Part shown: one piece after another, positions 24,819 to 33,692 of the stretch | Layout: every line of letters starts with the position of its first letter | Position numbering within the stretch: the stretch's first letter is position 1 | Assembly (NCBI GenBank): GCA_017621495.1 | Contig: JAGATB010000002.1 | Span: 59,356 to 123,355 of the forward strand | Source of the DNA: Clostridia bacterium | GTDB lineage: Bacteria > Bacillota > Clostridia > UMGS1810 | Direction: 5' to 3' | DNA: 64,000 nucleotides | Notes under the pieces: model-generated | Seen by the model: only the letters and a program-made list of their open reading frames with translations | Told to the model about the DNA's origin: nothing | Databases searched by the model: none | Made by a program: the position numbers and the translations under genes

Positions 24819-25551
24819 GGTGGTTTTTGTAGATGATGAATTCCTGATTGTGGAGGGTCTCAAGAAAATAATAAATTGGGAAGAATTCAATATAAGTGTA
24901 GCCGGCACTGCCTCCAATGCCCACGAGGGCATAGAGCTGGTACAAAGCACCAATCCCGATATCCTCATAACGGATATCAAGATGAAGGGTGCAGACGGCC
25001 TGGAGATGCTCTCCAAGCTAAAGGCGATAGGCTACAGTGGCTATATCATCATCCTCAGCGGATATCAGGAATTTGAATATGCGCAGAAAGCTATCGAAAA
25101 CGGAGTCTACAGATATCTTTTAAAGCCTATAGATATACCGGTGCTTACCAATATTATATCCGATATATCGGCTAAGCTCTCCACACAAAAAAGCAAACCC
25201 GAGCATTACAGCAGCGAGCTGGACAAAGCCGTTGCATATATAGAATCTCATTTCAATGAGGATATAGCATTAAATAAGCTTGCTGAGATGTTTCACTTTG
25301 AAATTTCACATTTCAGCAGGTCACTAAAAAAGAGATTCGGTATGACGTACACCGATTATATAATCGGTCTTAGAATTAATATGGCTAAGGAGTACCTCAT
25401 AAAGACCAACTACAGTATAGAGACCATAGCCACCATTGTGGGCTATAAGGATGACAAGTATTTCAGAGAGACATTCAAGAAGTATGCCAATGTTTCTCCG
25501 GCTAAGTACAGAAAAGAGGGATTAGAATTAAATGAACAGCAGAGGGATTAA
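24808..25551 (+). CDS. AraC-type response regulator, YesN type
   Basis: A 247-residue cytoplasmic regulator. Residues 1-120 are a receiver domain with acidic pocket DDE near the N-terminus, phospho-acceptor Asp56 in DILITDIKMKG, and the conserved Ser and Lys (ILSGYQEF, LLKPID). Residues about 145-243 are an AraC DNA-binding domain ending NVSPAKYRKEG. It overlaps the kinase gene by 11 nt; a second ATG at 24811 is 7 nt behind GAGGTGA and may be the true start. It also overlaps the first permease gene by 20 nt. Predicted to activate the surrounding locus when phosphorylated. The usual long linker of YesN proteins is short here. Confidence 0.92.
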   Translation: MMFKVVFVDDEFLIVEGLKKIINWEEFNISVAGTASNAHEGIELVQSTNPDILITDIKMKGADGLEMLSKLKAIGYSGYIIILSGYQEFEYAQKAIENGVYRYLLKPIDIPVLTNIISDISAKLSTQKSKPEHYSSELDKAVAYIESHFNEDIALNKLAEMFHFEISHFSRSLKKRFGMTYTDYIIGLRINMAKEYLIKTNYSIETIATIVGYKDDKYFRETFKKYANVSPAKYRKEGLELNEQQRD

Positions 25552-26428
25552 ACGCAGACTCAGACTATCGACTTTTATGCCGTATATATATGTGGCACCT
25601 ATGATTATATTCCTGCTTGTGTTTTCGGCGTGGCCGTTTTTCACGGCGATTAAGACCTCATTTTACAGAAATGACGGTATGACCATAAATGACTTCATAG
25701 GTATAAAGAATTATGTTGATATTCTGTTTCATGACAGGTTATTCTGGAAGTCAATGGGCAATTTGTTCTATTTGTTTTTAGGAATGAATGTGTGCTTTGT
25801 ATCTCCCATTATAACCGCCAAATTTACATATATGCTTTCAAGCGAAAGGCTTAAATATATCATACGTTCGGCATTTACTATCACCACAGTAGTACCCACG
25901 GTAGTTACAATGATGCTTTGGAAGTTTATTTACTATCCAAATATAGGCCTCATAGCACGCATAGCGGAGTACCTGGGTATGGCTTCACCAAATCTTCTGG
26001 GAGATGAGAGGACAGCTATTCTGGCTGTGATTTTCATCGGCTTCCCCTGGGTTAACGGGCTTTCGTTTCTGATGTACTTTGCATCACTTCAGTCTATGGA
26101 TGAATCTCTGGTGGAGGCAGCCAAGATAGACGGAGCCAATGCATTTCAGCAATTTTTCAAGATAGAGCTGCCCATGATGATGCCGCTTATAGCCAGCTTC
26201 TATGTAATAGCATTTATAGGTCAGTTCCAGGATTATGAAAAGTTTCTCATATTAACAAGCGGCGGCCCCAATAACGCCACACTTACCCCGGCGCTTTATA
26301 TGTATCAGAAGGCATTCGGTACAGCAGGTGAGTCGGAGTTCGGATATGCCTGCGCTATAGCTATGGTGCTTTTCGTTATAACATTTATACTTTCAAGACT
26401 GCTGCAGAGAGGTGACAAGGATGAATAA
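25532..26428 (+). CDS. Sugar ABC transporter permease, MalF/UgpA type
   Basis: A 298-residue inner-membrane permease with six predicted helices. The EAA loop that docks the ATPase is present as EAAKIDGANAFQQFFKIELP. The N-terminus (YIYVAPMIIFLLVFSAWPFF) and C-terminus (SEFGYACAIAMVLFVITFILS) are typical of the MalF-like half of carbohydrate importers. It overlaps the response regulator by 20 nt and the next permease by a few nt, so it is translationally coupled to both. No ATP-binding subunit gene is present in the locus; a shared MsmK-like ATPase elsewhere is expected. Confidence 0.93.
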   Translation: MNSRGIKRRLRLSTFMPYIYVAPMIIFLLVFSAWPFFTAIKTSFYRNDGMTINDFIGIKNYVDILFHDRLFWKSMGNLFYLFLGMNVCFVSPIITAKFTYMLSSERLKYIIRSAFTITTVVPTVVTMMLWKFIYYPNIGLIARIAEYLGMASPNLLGDERTAILAVIFIGFPWVNGLSFLMYFASLQSMDESLVEAAKIDGANAFQQFFKIELPMMMPLIASFYVIAFIGQFQDYEKFLILTSGGPNNATLTPALYMYQKAFGTAGESEFGYACAIAMVLFVITFILSRLLQRGDKDE

Positions 26429-27248
26429 TAAGAAGTTAACTACAGGCAAGATAATCTGCGGTATTCTGCTTGCCGCTGCTATAGTGATTACGGTTTTTCC
26501 ACTGTATCTCATGATAGCCACATCTACTAAGAGCACCTTTCAGTTTGCAGTAAACTTCTGGGGTATAGCTGTGCCTCCCAGATGGGATAATTACTCTGTA
26601 GCCTGGGATGCTATAGGCAAATATGTATTTAATACTATCAAGGTTTCAGCTATGACGGTGTTTTTTGTAACAACGGTATCGGTGCTGTCGGGATATGCAT
26701 TTGCTAAGATGAAGTTCAAGGGCAAGAATCTGCTCTTTGCCATCATCATGATGTTCAAGATGCTCCCCGCTACACTGGTGATGATACCAAACTTTTTGAA
26801 CGCATACAAGCTGGGCTTGTACAATACTCACCTGGGAGCTGTGCTCCCCTTGGTGGCAGGGTTGTCATTTATGCCCATGATGCTGTCAAAAAGCTTCTTT
26901 CAGGGATTACCTGATGACATCTTTGAAGCAATCAGGATTGACGGTGCAGGAGAATTCAAGGTAATAACACATCTATTGATACCGCTTTCCAAACCGATTG
27001 TACTCACCTGTGCGTTATTTACTTTTTTTCACTCGGTAAGTCAATACACATGGCCCCTTGTTATCCTTCGTGATGACAGCCTCAAGACCGTGGCAATAGG
27101 ACTTACGAGTTTCGCAGGCGCCTACGGCACAGATTATGGCGTGCAGATGGCAGCTTATACTATAGTGACCCTTTCACTCATGGTGCTGGTATCACTTACT
27201 ATGAAGACATACGTAAACGGTATTACTGCCGGAGCGGTGAAGGGATGA
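26421..27248 (+). CDS. Sugar ABC transporter permease, MalG type
   Basis: A 275-residue permease, the second half of the importer. The EAA loop is EAIRIDGAGEFKVITHLLIP, and the C-terminus (VNGITAGAVKG) is the conserved end of MalG-like proteins, which sits near the nucleotide-binding subunits. The ATG at 26421 is preferred; GTG at 26412 would add three residues and lies too near GAGAGGTG. It overlaps the previous gene by 8 nt and is followed after 31 nt by the first secreted protein of the locus. Confidence 0.92.
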   Translation: MNNKKLTTGKIICGILLAAAIVITVFPLYLMIATSTKSTFQFAVNFWGIAVPPRWDNYSVAWDAIGKYVFNTIKVSAMTVFFVTTVSVLSGYAFAKMKFKGKNLLFAIIMMFKMLPATLVMIPNFLNAYKLGLYNTHLGAVLPLVAGLSFMPMMLSKSFFQGLPDDIFEAIRIDGAGEFKVITHLLIPLSKPIVLTCALFTFFHSVSQYTWPLVILRDDSLKTVAIGLTSFAGAYGTDYGVQMAAYTIVTLSLMVLVSLTMKTYVNGITAGAVKG

Positions 27249-27279
27249 TTAAAAATTTTAATTTCAGGAGGAATTAATT

Positions 27280-28719
27280 ATGAAGGTTAAGAAAATTTTA
27301 GCATTGACACTTGCTATGGTGATGGTAATGTCATTAATTTGTATTAGTGTAAATGCTTCGGGAAGTGTTATATCTCCAAGTAGTGATGGTTATTTTTGGC
27401 TTGAGGAAACAGATATTTATTATAAAAACAGCACGGGTAACAGTGATGGATTTGTAAAAACAGTTAGCGGTGAAAGCTATGGATTATCTGGTAATAGCAT
27501 GCTTGGCTGTAACACTGCAGTTGATCCGGGAGAAGATGGTTATTATATAGAGTTTAAGATAGACGTAAAGGTAGCAGGAGATTATACATTATGGCTAAGA
27601 GGTACTAAGACCGGACATAATCAGGCATCACCTGCAAAAATATACATAGACGGAAATTTATTATCCGATGAGGCTTATGGCGCAGACGGTTGGGTTGGTT
27701 CAACTTTTGTATATGGTTGGAGAAAAGCTACCGCAACACTGGAATTAGGTGAGCGCACCATAAAATATCTTATTGACTCTAAAGCGGCTACCACAAGCAA
27801 ATATCAGGCTATGTTTGACTGTATGTGCATAATACCATCAGAATACACTTGGGAACCATCTATTACAGAAAAACCTTCTGCACCAGATGGAGATGGGTTT
27901 ACAGATGGTTATGCTTGGCTTGAAGAAGATGATGTTGTTGTTAATGCATGGACCGGCTATAAGCATCTTGATTATTCCGGTGATAAGGGCGGTGCTTTTT
28001 CCGATAAAGCTTTTCTTCTGAATCAATCCGCAGCACCCGGGTCGGATGGTTATTATCTTGATTTTCGTGTGAAAATACCGGAGACCGGTACATATACAAT
28101 TTGGCTTCATGCAACCAAAAGTGAGCATAGCAATGCTTCTAATGCTAAAATTTTAGTTGATGGCGCAGAAAAAGATACGACTCCATACGGCGGTGATGTA
28201 TGGATGGGAAGTACGTATGTATACGGTTGGAGAAGTGTGACATTGGATTTAGAAGAAGGAAATAGAAATATCAGGTATCTTATCAATGATACTAATTCCA
28301 GCAGTAAGTATACCGGAGTATTTGATTGTATGTGTATAATGCCTTCTTATTATGTATGGGAGCCATCGTTGACCACAAGACCTGTAGCTCCTGAAACAGA
28401 CTATATTGTATCATCTTTTGCTATCACTAAAGCAGACGACAGTGCCATTGATGCACTCAGCGAAGGACTTGCTATAAAGGCAAGTGCAAAAATCACTGCT
28501 GCAGAAGGCGGTACAGTAAAGATAATACTTGCTCACTACAGAGCCGACAAGTCCATAGTAGACTTCTCAATTGAGCCCTGCACGCTTACTGCAGAAATAC
28601 CCGGAGATGCGTTAGCTGAGTATACCGTAACAGATTATGAAGCCGGTGATTTTGTAAAGGCGTTTATTTGGAGTGATTTTGAAACATTAGTACCTATTAC
28701 GGCATCAATTTCCAAGTAA
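27280..28719 (+). CDS. Secreted protein with two unrecognised carbohydrate-binding-like modules
   Basis: A 479-residue exported protein with a Sec signal (residues 1-27, cleaved near VNASG). Residues about 38-198 and 205-365 are two copies of one module. Each starts YxWLEExD, has a Gly-Tyr-Tyr strand (DGYYIEFKIDV, DGYYLDFRVKI), then YTLWL or YTIWLH, a glycine-flanked WVGSTFVYGWRKATATLELG segment, and ends with DCMCIIPSEYTWEPS or DCMCIMPSYYVWEPS. The arrangement resembles beta-sandwich carbohydrate-binding modules, but I cannot place it in a known CBM family. A C-terminal beta-type domain of about 100 residues follows. No catalytic motif is visible. It is probably a glycan-capture protein of the locus. 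Related modules occur in the 36268 and 40152 proteins. Confidence 0.8.
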   Translation: MKVKKILALTLAMVMVMSLICISVNASGSVISPSSDGYFWLEETDIYYKNSTGNSDGFVKTVSGESYGLSGNSMLGCNTAVDPGEDGYYIEFKIDVKVAGDYTLWLRGTKTGHNQASPAKIYIDGNLLSDEAYGADGWVGSTFVYGWRKATATLELGERTIKYLIDSKAATTSKYQAMFDCMCIIPSEYTWEPSITEKPSAPDGDGFTDGYAWLEEDDVVVNAWTGYKHLDYSGDKGGAFSDKAFLLNQSAAPGSDGYYLDFRVKIPETGTYTIWLHATKSEHSNASNAKILVDGAEKDTTPYGGDVWMGSTYVYGWRSVTLDLEEGNRNIRYLINDTNSSSKYTGVFDCMCIMPSYYVWEPSLTTRPVAPETDYIVSSFAITKADDSAIDALSEGLAIKASAKITAAEGGTVKIILAHYRADKSIVDFSIEPCTLTAEIPGDALAEYTVTDYEAGDFVKAFIWSDFETLVPITASISK

Positions 28720-28730
28720 GATTTAATTGA

Positions 28731-28766
28731 TTCAAGGTGGCATAATATGATATATGTCACCTTGAA
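28731..28766 (+). other. Intercistronic hairpin
   Basis: TTCAAGGTGGCATA (28731-28744) pairs with TATGTCACCTTGAA (28753-28766), 14 pairs with one G-U and an 8-nt loop. No T-run follows, so it is more likely an mRNA processing or stability element between two secreted-protein genes than a terminator. Confidence 0.6.
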
Positions 28767-28796
28767 AAGTATACAGCACTTTTAAGGAGGTTTAGT

Positions 28797-31700
28797 ATGA
28801 CAAAGAAAAAATCATTACGTTTAGTATCTTTTGTCCTTATATTTATGATGTTATTATCTGCACTCCCTGTTATGGCATCAGCAGAGACTTCATACGACTA
28901 TTTGATTGAGGGAGAAGCATTTAAGGCATGTAATTTTGCCACTTCGGCAGGAAGTACCATTCAGGGTAAATCCGCATGCAGTCAAAAGCAATATATAAAT
29001 CTGTACAGCAAACCCTCAAATGATGTGGAGTATTATGTACAGTGGGAAGTTACAGCAGATAAAGACGGCATATATGCCATGGATATCGCATCCACACCCC
29101 TTGCACCGGGCGGATGGTCATCTCCCATATATGTACAGGTAAACGGCGGTGAAGAGGTAATGCTCACCGGAGAGCAGTTTGCTACACTTAAAGACGATAA
29201 TCAGATTGCGTGGTATCATACAAATTCACTGTATCTCACAGAGGGTGCTAACACAATCCGATTCAATGTAAGGGATAGAGTTGCCAATAACAATACATAT
29301 GTATGTTTCATAGATTGCTTTACTCTAACCAGAGGAGAATTTGGATTGAAATCAGTTACAGCAAAGGATGCTCCTTTTGGTGTTTATCAAGAAAATCAAG
29401 AGTTATCTATGTTTGTAGAGGCCAATTGCAATGCCAAAGAGGACACCGAATATGTGTATGAGGTTATAGATTACCTTGGCAATACAGTAAGAGCAGGCAA
29501 GGGTACCATTAAGGCAGGTGCCGATGCATCCAATATAAAGCTTGCCTCTTTGCCAAAGGGGCATTATACAGTTATTGCAAGCACAGGTGCTTCAAGCGTA
29601 TGCGGCTATTTTTCGATTGTCACTGCACTTGAAAACAGAAAGAAATATGAAGACACACCCTTCGGGCTTGATGCTTCGCCTTACGGTATTTATATGAATA
29701 CCGGCAGACAATTCCTTGAAAGCTACATAGACTTATTGGAGTTGTCGGGAGTTACATGGATCAGAGACCGCTGTTACTTCACTTCGGGAATAACCCCTTC
29801 GGGAGACAGCTACAAAATTGAGCTTCCGGTTGCGGGTAAATCCGGCGAAATGCTTCAGGAAAAAGGCATAAAGGTCTCTACCACATTTAACCATATGGCT
29901 CGTAACATTGGTAATTTAACACTTGACTATAGTACAGTTATGCCTACAGATATTCTGGAGGTATATAAATTCTGGAAGGCACTTGCTAAGCAATATGACG
30001 GTGATGTAACCGTGTGGGAGCCCCTCAATGAATTTGACTTGGGCGGTGGTGGCTCCAACAGCGATTCACCTGATTTATATTCATCGGTGTTTAAGGCAAT
30101 GGCAATCGGTGCAAGTGATGCAGATACAGAAAATCCTGTTTATCTTACATCAGAGCCGGCATCCTCCTCCAGCGGACCTTACTACAGCAATAAGTTTATA
30201 GAGATGATGTTTGAAAACGACCTCTTCGATTATGCTTCGGTTGACAATTATCACTCTCACAGAAGTGCTCAGGAACCATATGACGTGTACTATTCTACAG
30301 ATGATGGTCATACCATGAGGACCCTGGCAGACGGCTACAAGCAGATTTTCAAGGATTATGATACATATCCGCTCCTTTGGAATACAGAGTCCGGCATTTA
30401 CCTTCCGGTAGAGAAAGCCGATGACCTTAACTCCCTTGAGCAGACAGTTCAGGCTAAGTACCTGGTAACCTCCAGTATTGAGGCTATAGCTCATGGTTCG
30501 GACAAATACTTCTATTTCTATGGTCCTGCGTATCAGGAAGGTTCCAGACAATGGGGTATGACCAGCAGAAGTGAAACCTTCCCGGCCGCATATACAAGTT
30601 GGCCTGCACTTTCAGCTCTTACTCATGTTACCGGTCAGGGTGATTATCTTGGATATATAGATGCAGGAGATGACATTGCAGTTTATGCATTTGCAGACGG
30701 TGAAGATACTGTGTTTGTTTTTTATGCCAAAGCTAAAGACAAGGTAGGCACTGAATTTGAATTCAATACAGGTACACAGACTGCACGTTACTTTGACTTC
30801 TTTGCCAATGAAAGTAATCTTACATCCGCAAACGGTAAGTATAAAGTAAAGGTCAGCGATTTCCCCACATATATCAAATTCACAGGCAAGGCACCTGTGG
30901 GACTTATACAGAATCCCGAGAATATAGTTATAGATAAGCTGGGTGCACCAAATGAGTATTCAAAGGCTCAGAGGATAATCCTTACTCAAAGATATGATGA
31001 CCCTACCAGACAAGGTGTACGAACAGGCGGATATAAGTATAATCAAAAGGTGAACAAGGTGACTTTAGAGGTCACCAATCTCAACGATACTGCTGCAGAT
31101 GGTACTATTACTGCTGTTTCCACAGCAGGCTGGAAGGTAACACCGGCATCTCAGCCCATAAGTGTGGAGCCTATGTCTACAGCTAAGTTAGAGTTTGAGA
31201 TTATACCGGATGGATTTAAATCCCTTGATTCCAAGATTGTATTTCAGGGTGAATTTTACGGCGAGCTCACCAGCAAATCTGTAGCTTACGGAAAATCCAA
31301 AGAAGTAGTAAGTGCACAGCCTATAATTGTAGATGGCAATAAATATTTGAAGGTATTCTTAGAGAATACATCCGATACAGAAAAAGTTGTAAACAAAATT
31401 GAGCTTAAGACTAATGATTATGTAGATACAACAGATAAAGAGATTGTGTTGGCAGCTCAGCAGACAACAGAGATTTTACTTCCTGCACAATTTGAGGATG
31501 ATACTACACTTGACATAAATATGAAAGCATATTTTACAGATTCAAGCGTATGCACTTTTACAACTTCAATTGATTTTGCTGTTATTGAAAAGAGCATTAA
31601 CATAACAAAAACACCGGATATTGTGTTGCCTCAGGATGGAGAAATAAAGAGTGCAATGCACTACGGTGAAGATGACTTATCGGCAAAAATCTGGCTCGCT

Positions 31701-32150
31701 GCGGATGAAGAAAACTTCTATATGACGGCACATGTAACGGATAATAAGTTTTCACAGGATTATTCAGATGAAAACGCATGGAACGGAGACGGCTTCCAGT
31801 TTGCTATAGGAAATGGCTTGCCTGCTACTGCCACCAGATATGCTGAGATAGGTATAGCAGATACACCAAAAGGTCCTCAGGTTCACTGCTGGACCAATCA
31901 GTTGGGCGGCGGTACAGGAATATTGACCAAATCCAGACTGGAGGTTGAACATGATAAGAATCTTACAAAATATGCAGTTACCATACCCTGGTCAGAAATT
32001 CCGGATTTCAATTATGAAAACATGCTTATGAGCTTCTCACTGCTCTTAAATGAAAATGACGGTGGCGGAAGATTAGGCTATATAGAATGGGGTAGCGGTA
32101 TAGGAAGCAAAAAACAACCGGAAAAATTCAGAACCATTCTGTTTAAGTAA
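28797..32150 (+). CDS. Secreted multidomain clan GH-A glycosidase with C-terminal CBM9-like domain
   Basis: A 1117-residue exported enzyme. The order is: Sec signal (1-27); a CBM6/35-like beta-sandwich (about 30-180, EGEAFKACNF...YYVQWEV...DIASTP); a short beta domain; a TIM barrel (about 285-700); an Ig-like region (about 715-940); and a CBM9/DOMON-like domain at the end (KIWLAADEENFYMTAHVTDN, YAVTIPWSEIPDF). Clan GH-A catalytic residues are readable: acid/base Glu412 in WEPLNEFD and nucleophile Glu531 in WNTESGI. The exact family and substrate are not recognisable; endo- or exo-action on beta-linked hemicellulose or mannan would fit. It has paralogs at 36268 and 40152. Confidence 0.82.
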   Translation: MTKKKSLRLVSFVLIFMMLLSALPVMASAETSYDYLIEGEAFKACNFATSAGSTIQGKSACSQKQYINLYSKPSNDVEYYVQWEVTADKDGIYAMDIASTPLAPGGWSSPIYVQVNGGEEVMLTGEQFATLKDDNQIAWYHTNSLYLTEGANTIRFNVRDRVANNNTYVCFIDCFTLTRGEFGLKSVTAKDAPFGVYQENQELSMFVEANCNAKEDTEYVYEVIDYLGNTVRAGKGTIKAGADASNIKLASLPKGHYTVIASTGASSVCGYFSIVTALENRKKYEDTPFGLDASPYGIYMNTGRQFLESYIDLLELSGVTWIRDRCYFTSGITPSGDSYKIELPVAGKSGEMLQEKGIKVSTTFNHMARNIGNLTLDYSTVMPTDILEVYKFWKALAKQYDGDVTVWEPLNEFDLGGGGSNSDSPDLYSSVFKAMAIGASDADTENPVYLTSEPASSSSGPYYSNKFIEMMFENDLFDYASVDNYHSHRSAQEPYDVYYSTDDGHTMRTLADGYKQIFKDYDTYPLLWNTESGIYLPVEKADDLNSLEQTVQAKYLVTSSIEAIAHGSDKYFYFYGPAYQEGSRQWGMTSRSETFPAAYTSWPALSALTHVTGQGDYLGYIDAGDDIAVYAFADGEDTVFVFYAKAKDKVGTEFEFNTGTQTARYFDFFANESNLTSANGKYKVKVSDFPTYIKFTGKAPVGLIQNPENIVIDKLGAPNEYSKAQRIILTQRYDDPTRQGVRTGGYKYNQKVNKVTLEVTNLNDTAADGTITAVSTAGWKVTPASQPISVEPMSTAKLEFEIIPDGFKSLDSKIVFQGEFYGELTSKSVAYGKSKEVVSAQPIIVDGNKYLKVFLENTSDTEKVVNKIELKTNDYVDTTDKEIVLAAQQTTEILLPAQFEDDTTLDINMKAYFTDSSVCTFTTSIDFAVIEKSINITKTPDIVLPQDGEIKSAMHYGEDDLSAKIWLAADEENFYMTAHVTDNKFSQDYSDENAWNGDGFQFAIGNGLPATATRYAEIGIADTPKGPQVHCWTNQLGGGTGILTKSRLEVEHDKNLTKYAVTIPWSEIPDFNYENMLMSFSLLLNENDGGGRLGYIEWGSGIGSKKQPEKFRTILFK

Positions 32151-32162
32151 AGGAGAACAGCC

Positions 32163-33674
32163 ATGAAATTAAAAAAATCAATTTTTGTAATAGGCATGTG
32201 TGCTCTTCTGGGTGTTTCACCGGGAGTATGTGCCGAAGGTATAGCATATGATAAAGATACATATCAGGTTGTCATAACTCCTGATGCAGTTGATACAAAT
32301 GCCAATGCCAACATAGCCTTGTTTATGCACATGGAAACCACTGACAACACAGATAGCCTCAATAAGGAAGAATTGAAGCTCCTTATGCCATATATCTACG
32401 AGCAAAAGGCAGATGAAGCCGGCACGGTAGAGTTTGACTTTGTGTTCACAGGTGACAGTGGTAATTATAACATATATGTTTCCTCCTCCAAAGCAGACGA
32501 GACCGGAAACGGTGTATTTTATAAAAAAACAGTATGGCTTGATTCTTCAGAAGAATTAAGCGAGGTATTATCCGGGCTAAACACTGCCATTGCAGAAAAT
32601 ACAGTAGCTGCGTATATAGCCGATGAGGATAACAGAAGAATGCTCGGAGTGGAGGAGTTATACTCCTCCGCCTCCGACAAGACACTGATTTCCTCAACCA
32701 TTGAGAATTTCGGAGCTGTGGAGAGCTATGCACAGCTTGCGACCAAGCTTGAACCCATAACAGAGCTTATTGAGTTTGAAAAAACCGTAAAATCACTTGA
32801 CTCTGATACTGTATGGACAGAGATTACTCCCGTAGTGGATAAGTACTTTGAACTTACGGGCGATGAGTGCACAGAATATACATATTACTCAAATTTAAGC
32901 GATACCTCCGGTGTGGATAAGAAGGTATTAAATCACATACCTTTCAGTTCACTTAGTGACTTCTATACAGATTTCAAAGCTTCTGTAAATGCATACAAGG
33001 ATGCACAAACCGGCGGCAGTACTTCATCAAAAGACAGCGGCAAGGTGGTAAACACCGGCAAGAGTACCAGGAGCTCCATAAGCATATCCGGCGATATTAC
33101 CCCTGCGGTTACACAGCCTGTGGTTACGGGTTTTGCAGATGTAGCGCAGTCTCACTGGGCTAAATCATACATTGATAGTCTGGTAAAAGATGGTGTAGTA
33201 AACGGCACAGGCAATAATACCTTTGAGCCCGAAGGCACGGTAACCAGAGAGCAGTATATCAAGATGCTCCTGCTGGCAGCAGGTACAGACTGCAGCGGTG
33301 CAGAGTGCAGCTTCAGCGATGTATCCAAGGGGCAGTGGTATTATGAGTATGTAGGCAAGGCGCAGGAAACAGAGCTTACCACAGGCTACACCGACGGCAC
33401 ATTTGGCGTAGGCAGCAGCATCACCAGGGAGGAGATGTGCACTCTGGCATACAGACTTCTGAAGAATGCAGGGCTTGACACGAGTGCAGCCTTCGAGGCT
33501 GATTTTACTGATAGTGCAGATATCAGCGACTACGCCGCAGAGGCTATAGGCTTCATGCACGGCAAAGGAATTATCGGCGGCTACAACGACGGTTCATTCC
33601 TGCCTAAGGGTACTGCCACCAGAGCCGAGGCATGCAAGATAATCTATATGATACGCAGTCATTTGATGCCGTAA
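32163..33674 (+). CDS. Secreted protein with three C-terminal SLH domains
   Basis: A 503-residue exported protein with a Sec signal (cleaved near GVCAEG). Residues about 28-290 form a region without a recognisable family, partly helical. A Ser/Gly/Thr-rich linker (about 285-310) leads to three S-layer-homology domains: FADVAQSHWAKSYIDSLV, FSDVSKGQWYYEYVGKA and FTDSADISDYAAEAIGFM, each with the TREQ/TREE/TRAE element. SLH triplets bind pyruvylated secondary cell-wall polymer, so the protein is a wall-anchored surface component. Its place between GH-A genes suggests that it displays or organises the secreted enzymes. The start follows AAGGAGAA, 12 nt after the previous stop. Confidence 0.88.
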   Translation: MKLKKSIFVIGMCALLGVSPGVCAEGIAYDKDTYQVVITPDAVDTNANANIALFMHMETTDNTDSLNKEELKLLMPYIYEQKADEAGTVEFDFVFTGDSGNYNIYVSSSKADETGNGVFYKKTVWLDSSEELSEVLSGLNTAIAENTVAAYIADEDNRRMLGVEELYSSASDKTLISSTIENFGAVESYAQLATKLEPITELIEFEKTVKSLDSDTVWTEITPVVDKYFELTGDECTEYTYYSNLSDTSGVDKKVLNHIPFSSLSDFYTDFKASVNAYKDAQTGGSTSSKDSGKVVNTGKSTRSSISISGDITPAVTQPVVTGFADVAQSHWAKSYIDSLVKDGVVNGTGNNTFEPEGTVTREQYIKMLLLAAGTDCSGAECSFSDVSKGQWYYEYVGKAQETELTTGYTDGTFGVGSSITREEMCTLAYRLLKNAGLDTSAAFEADFTDSADISDYAAEAIGFMHGKGIIGGYNDGSFLPKGTATRAEACKIIYMIRSHLMP

Positions 33675-33692
33675 GCTGAAAGGAGTGTAACA

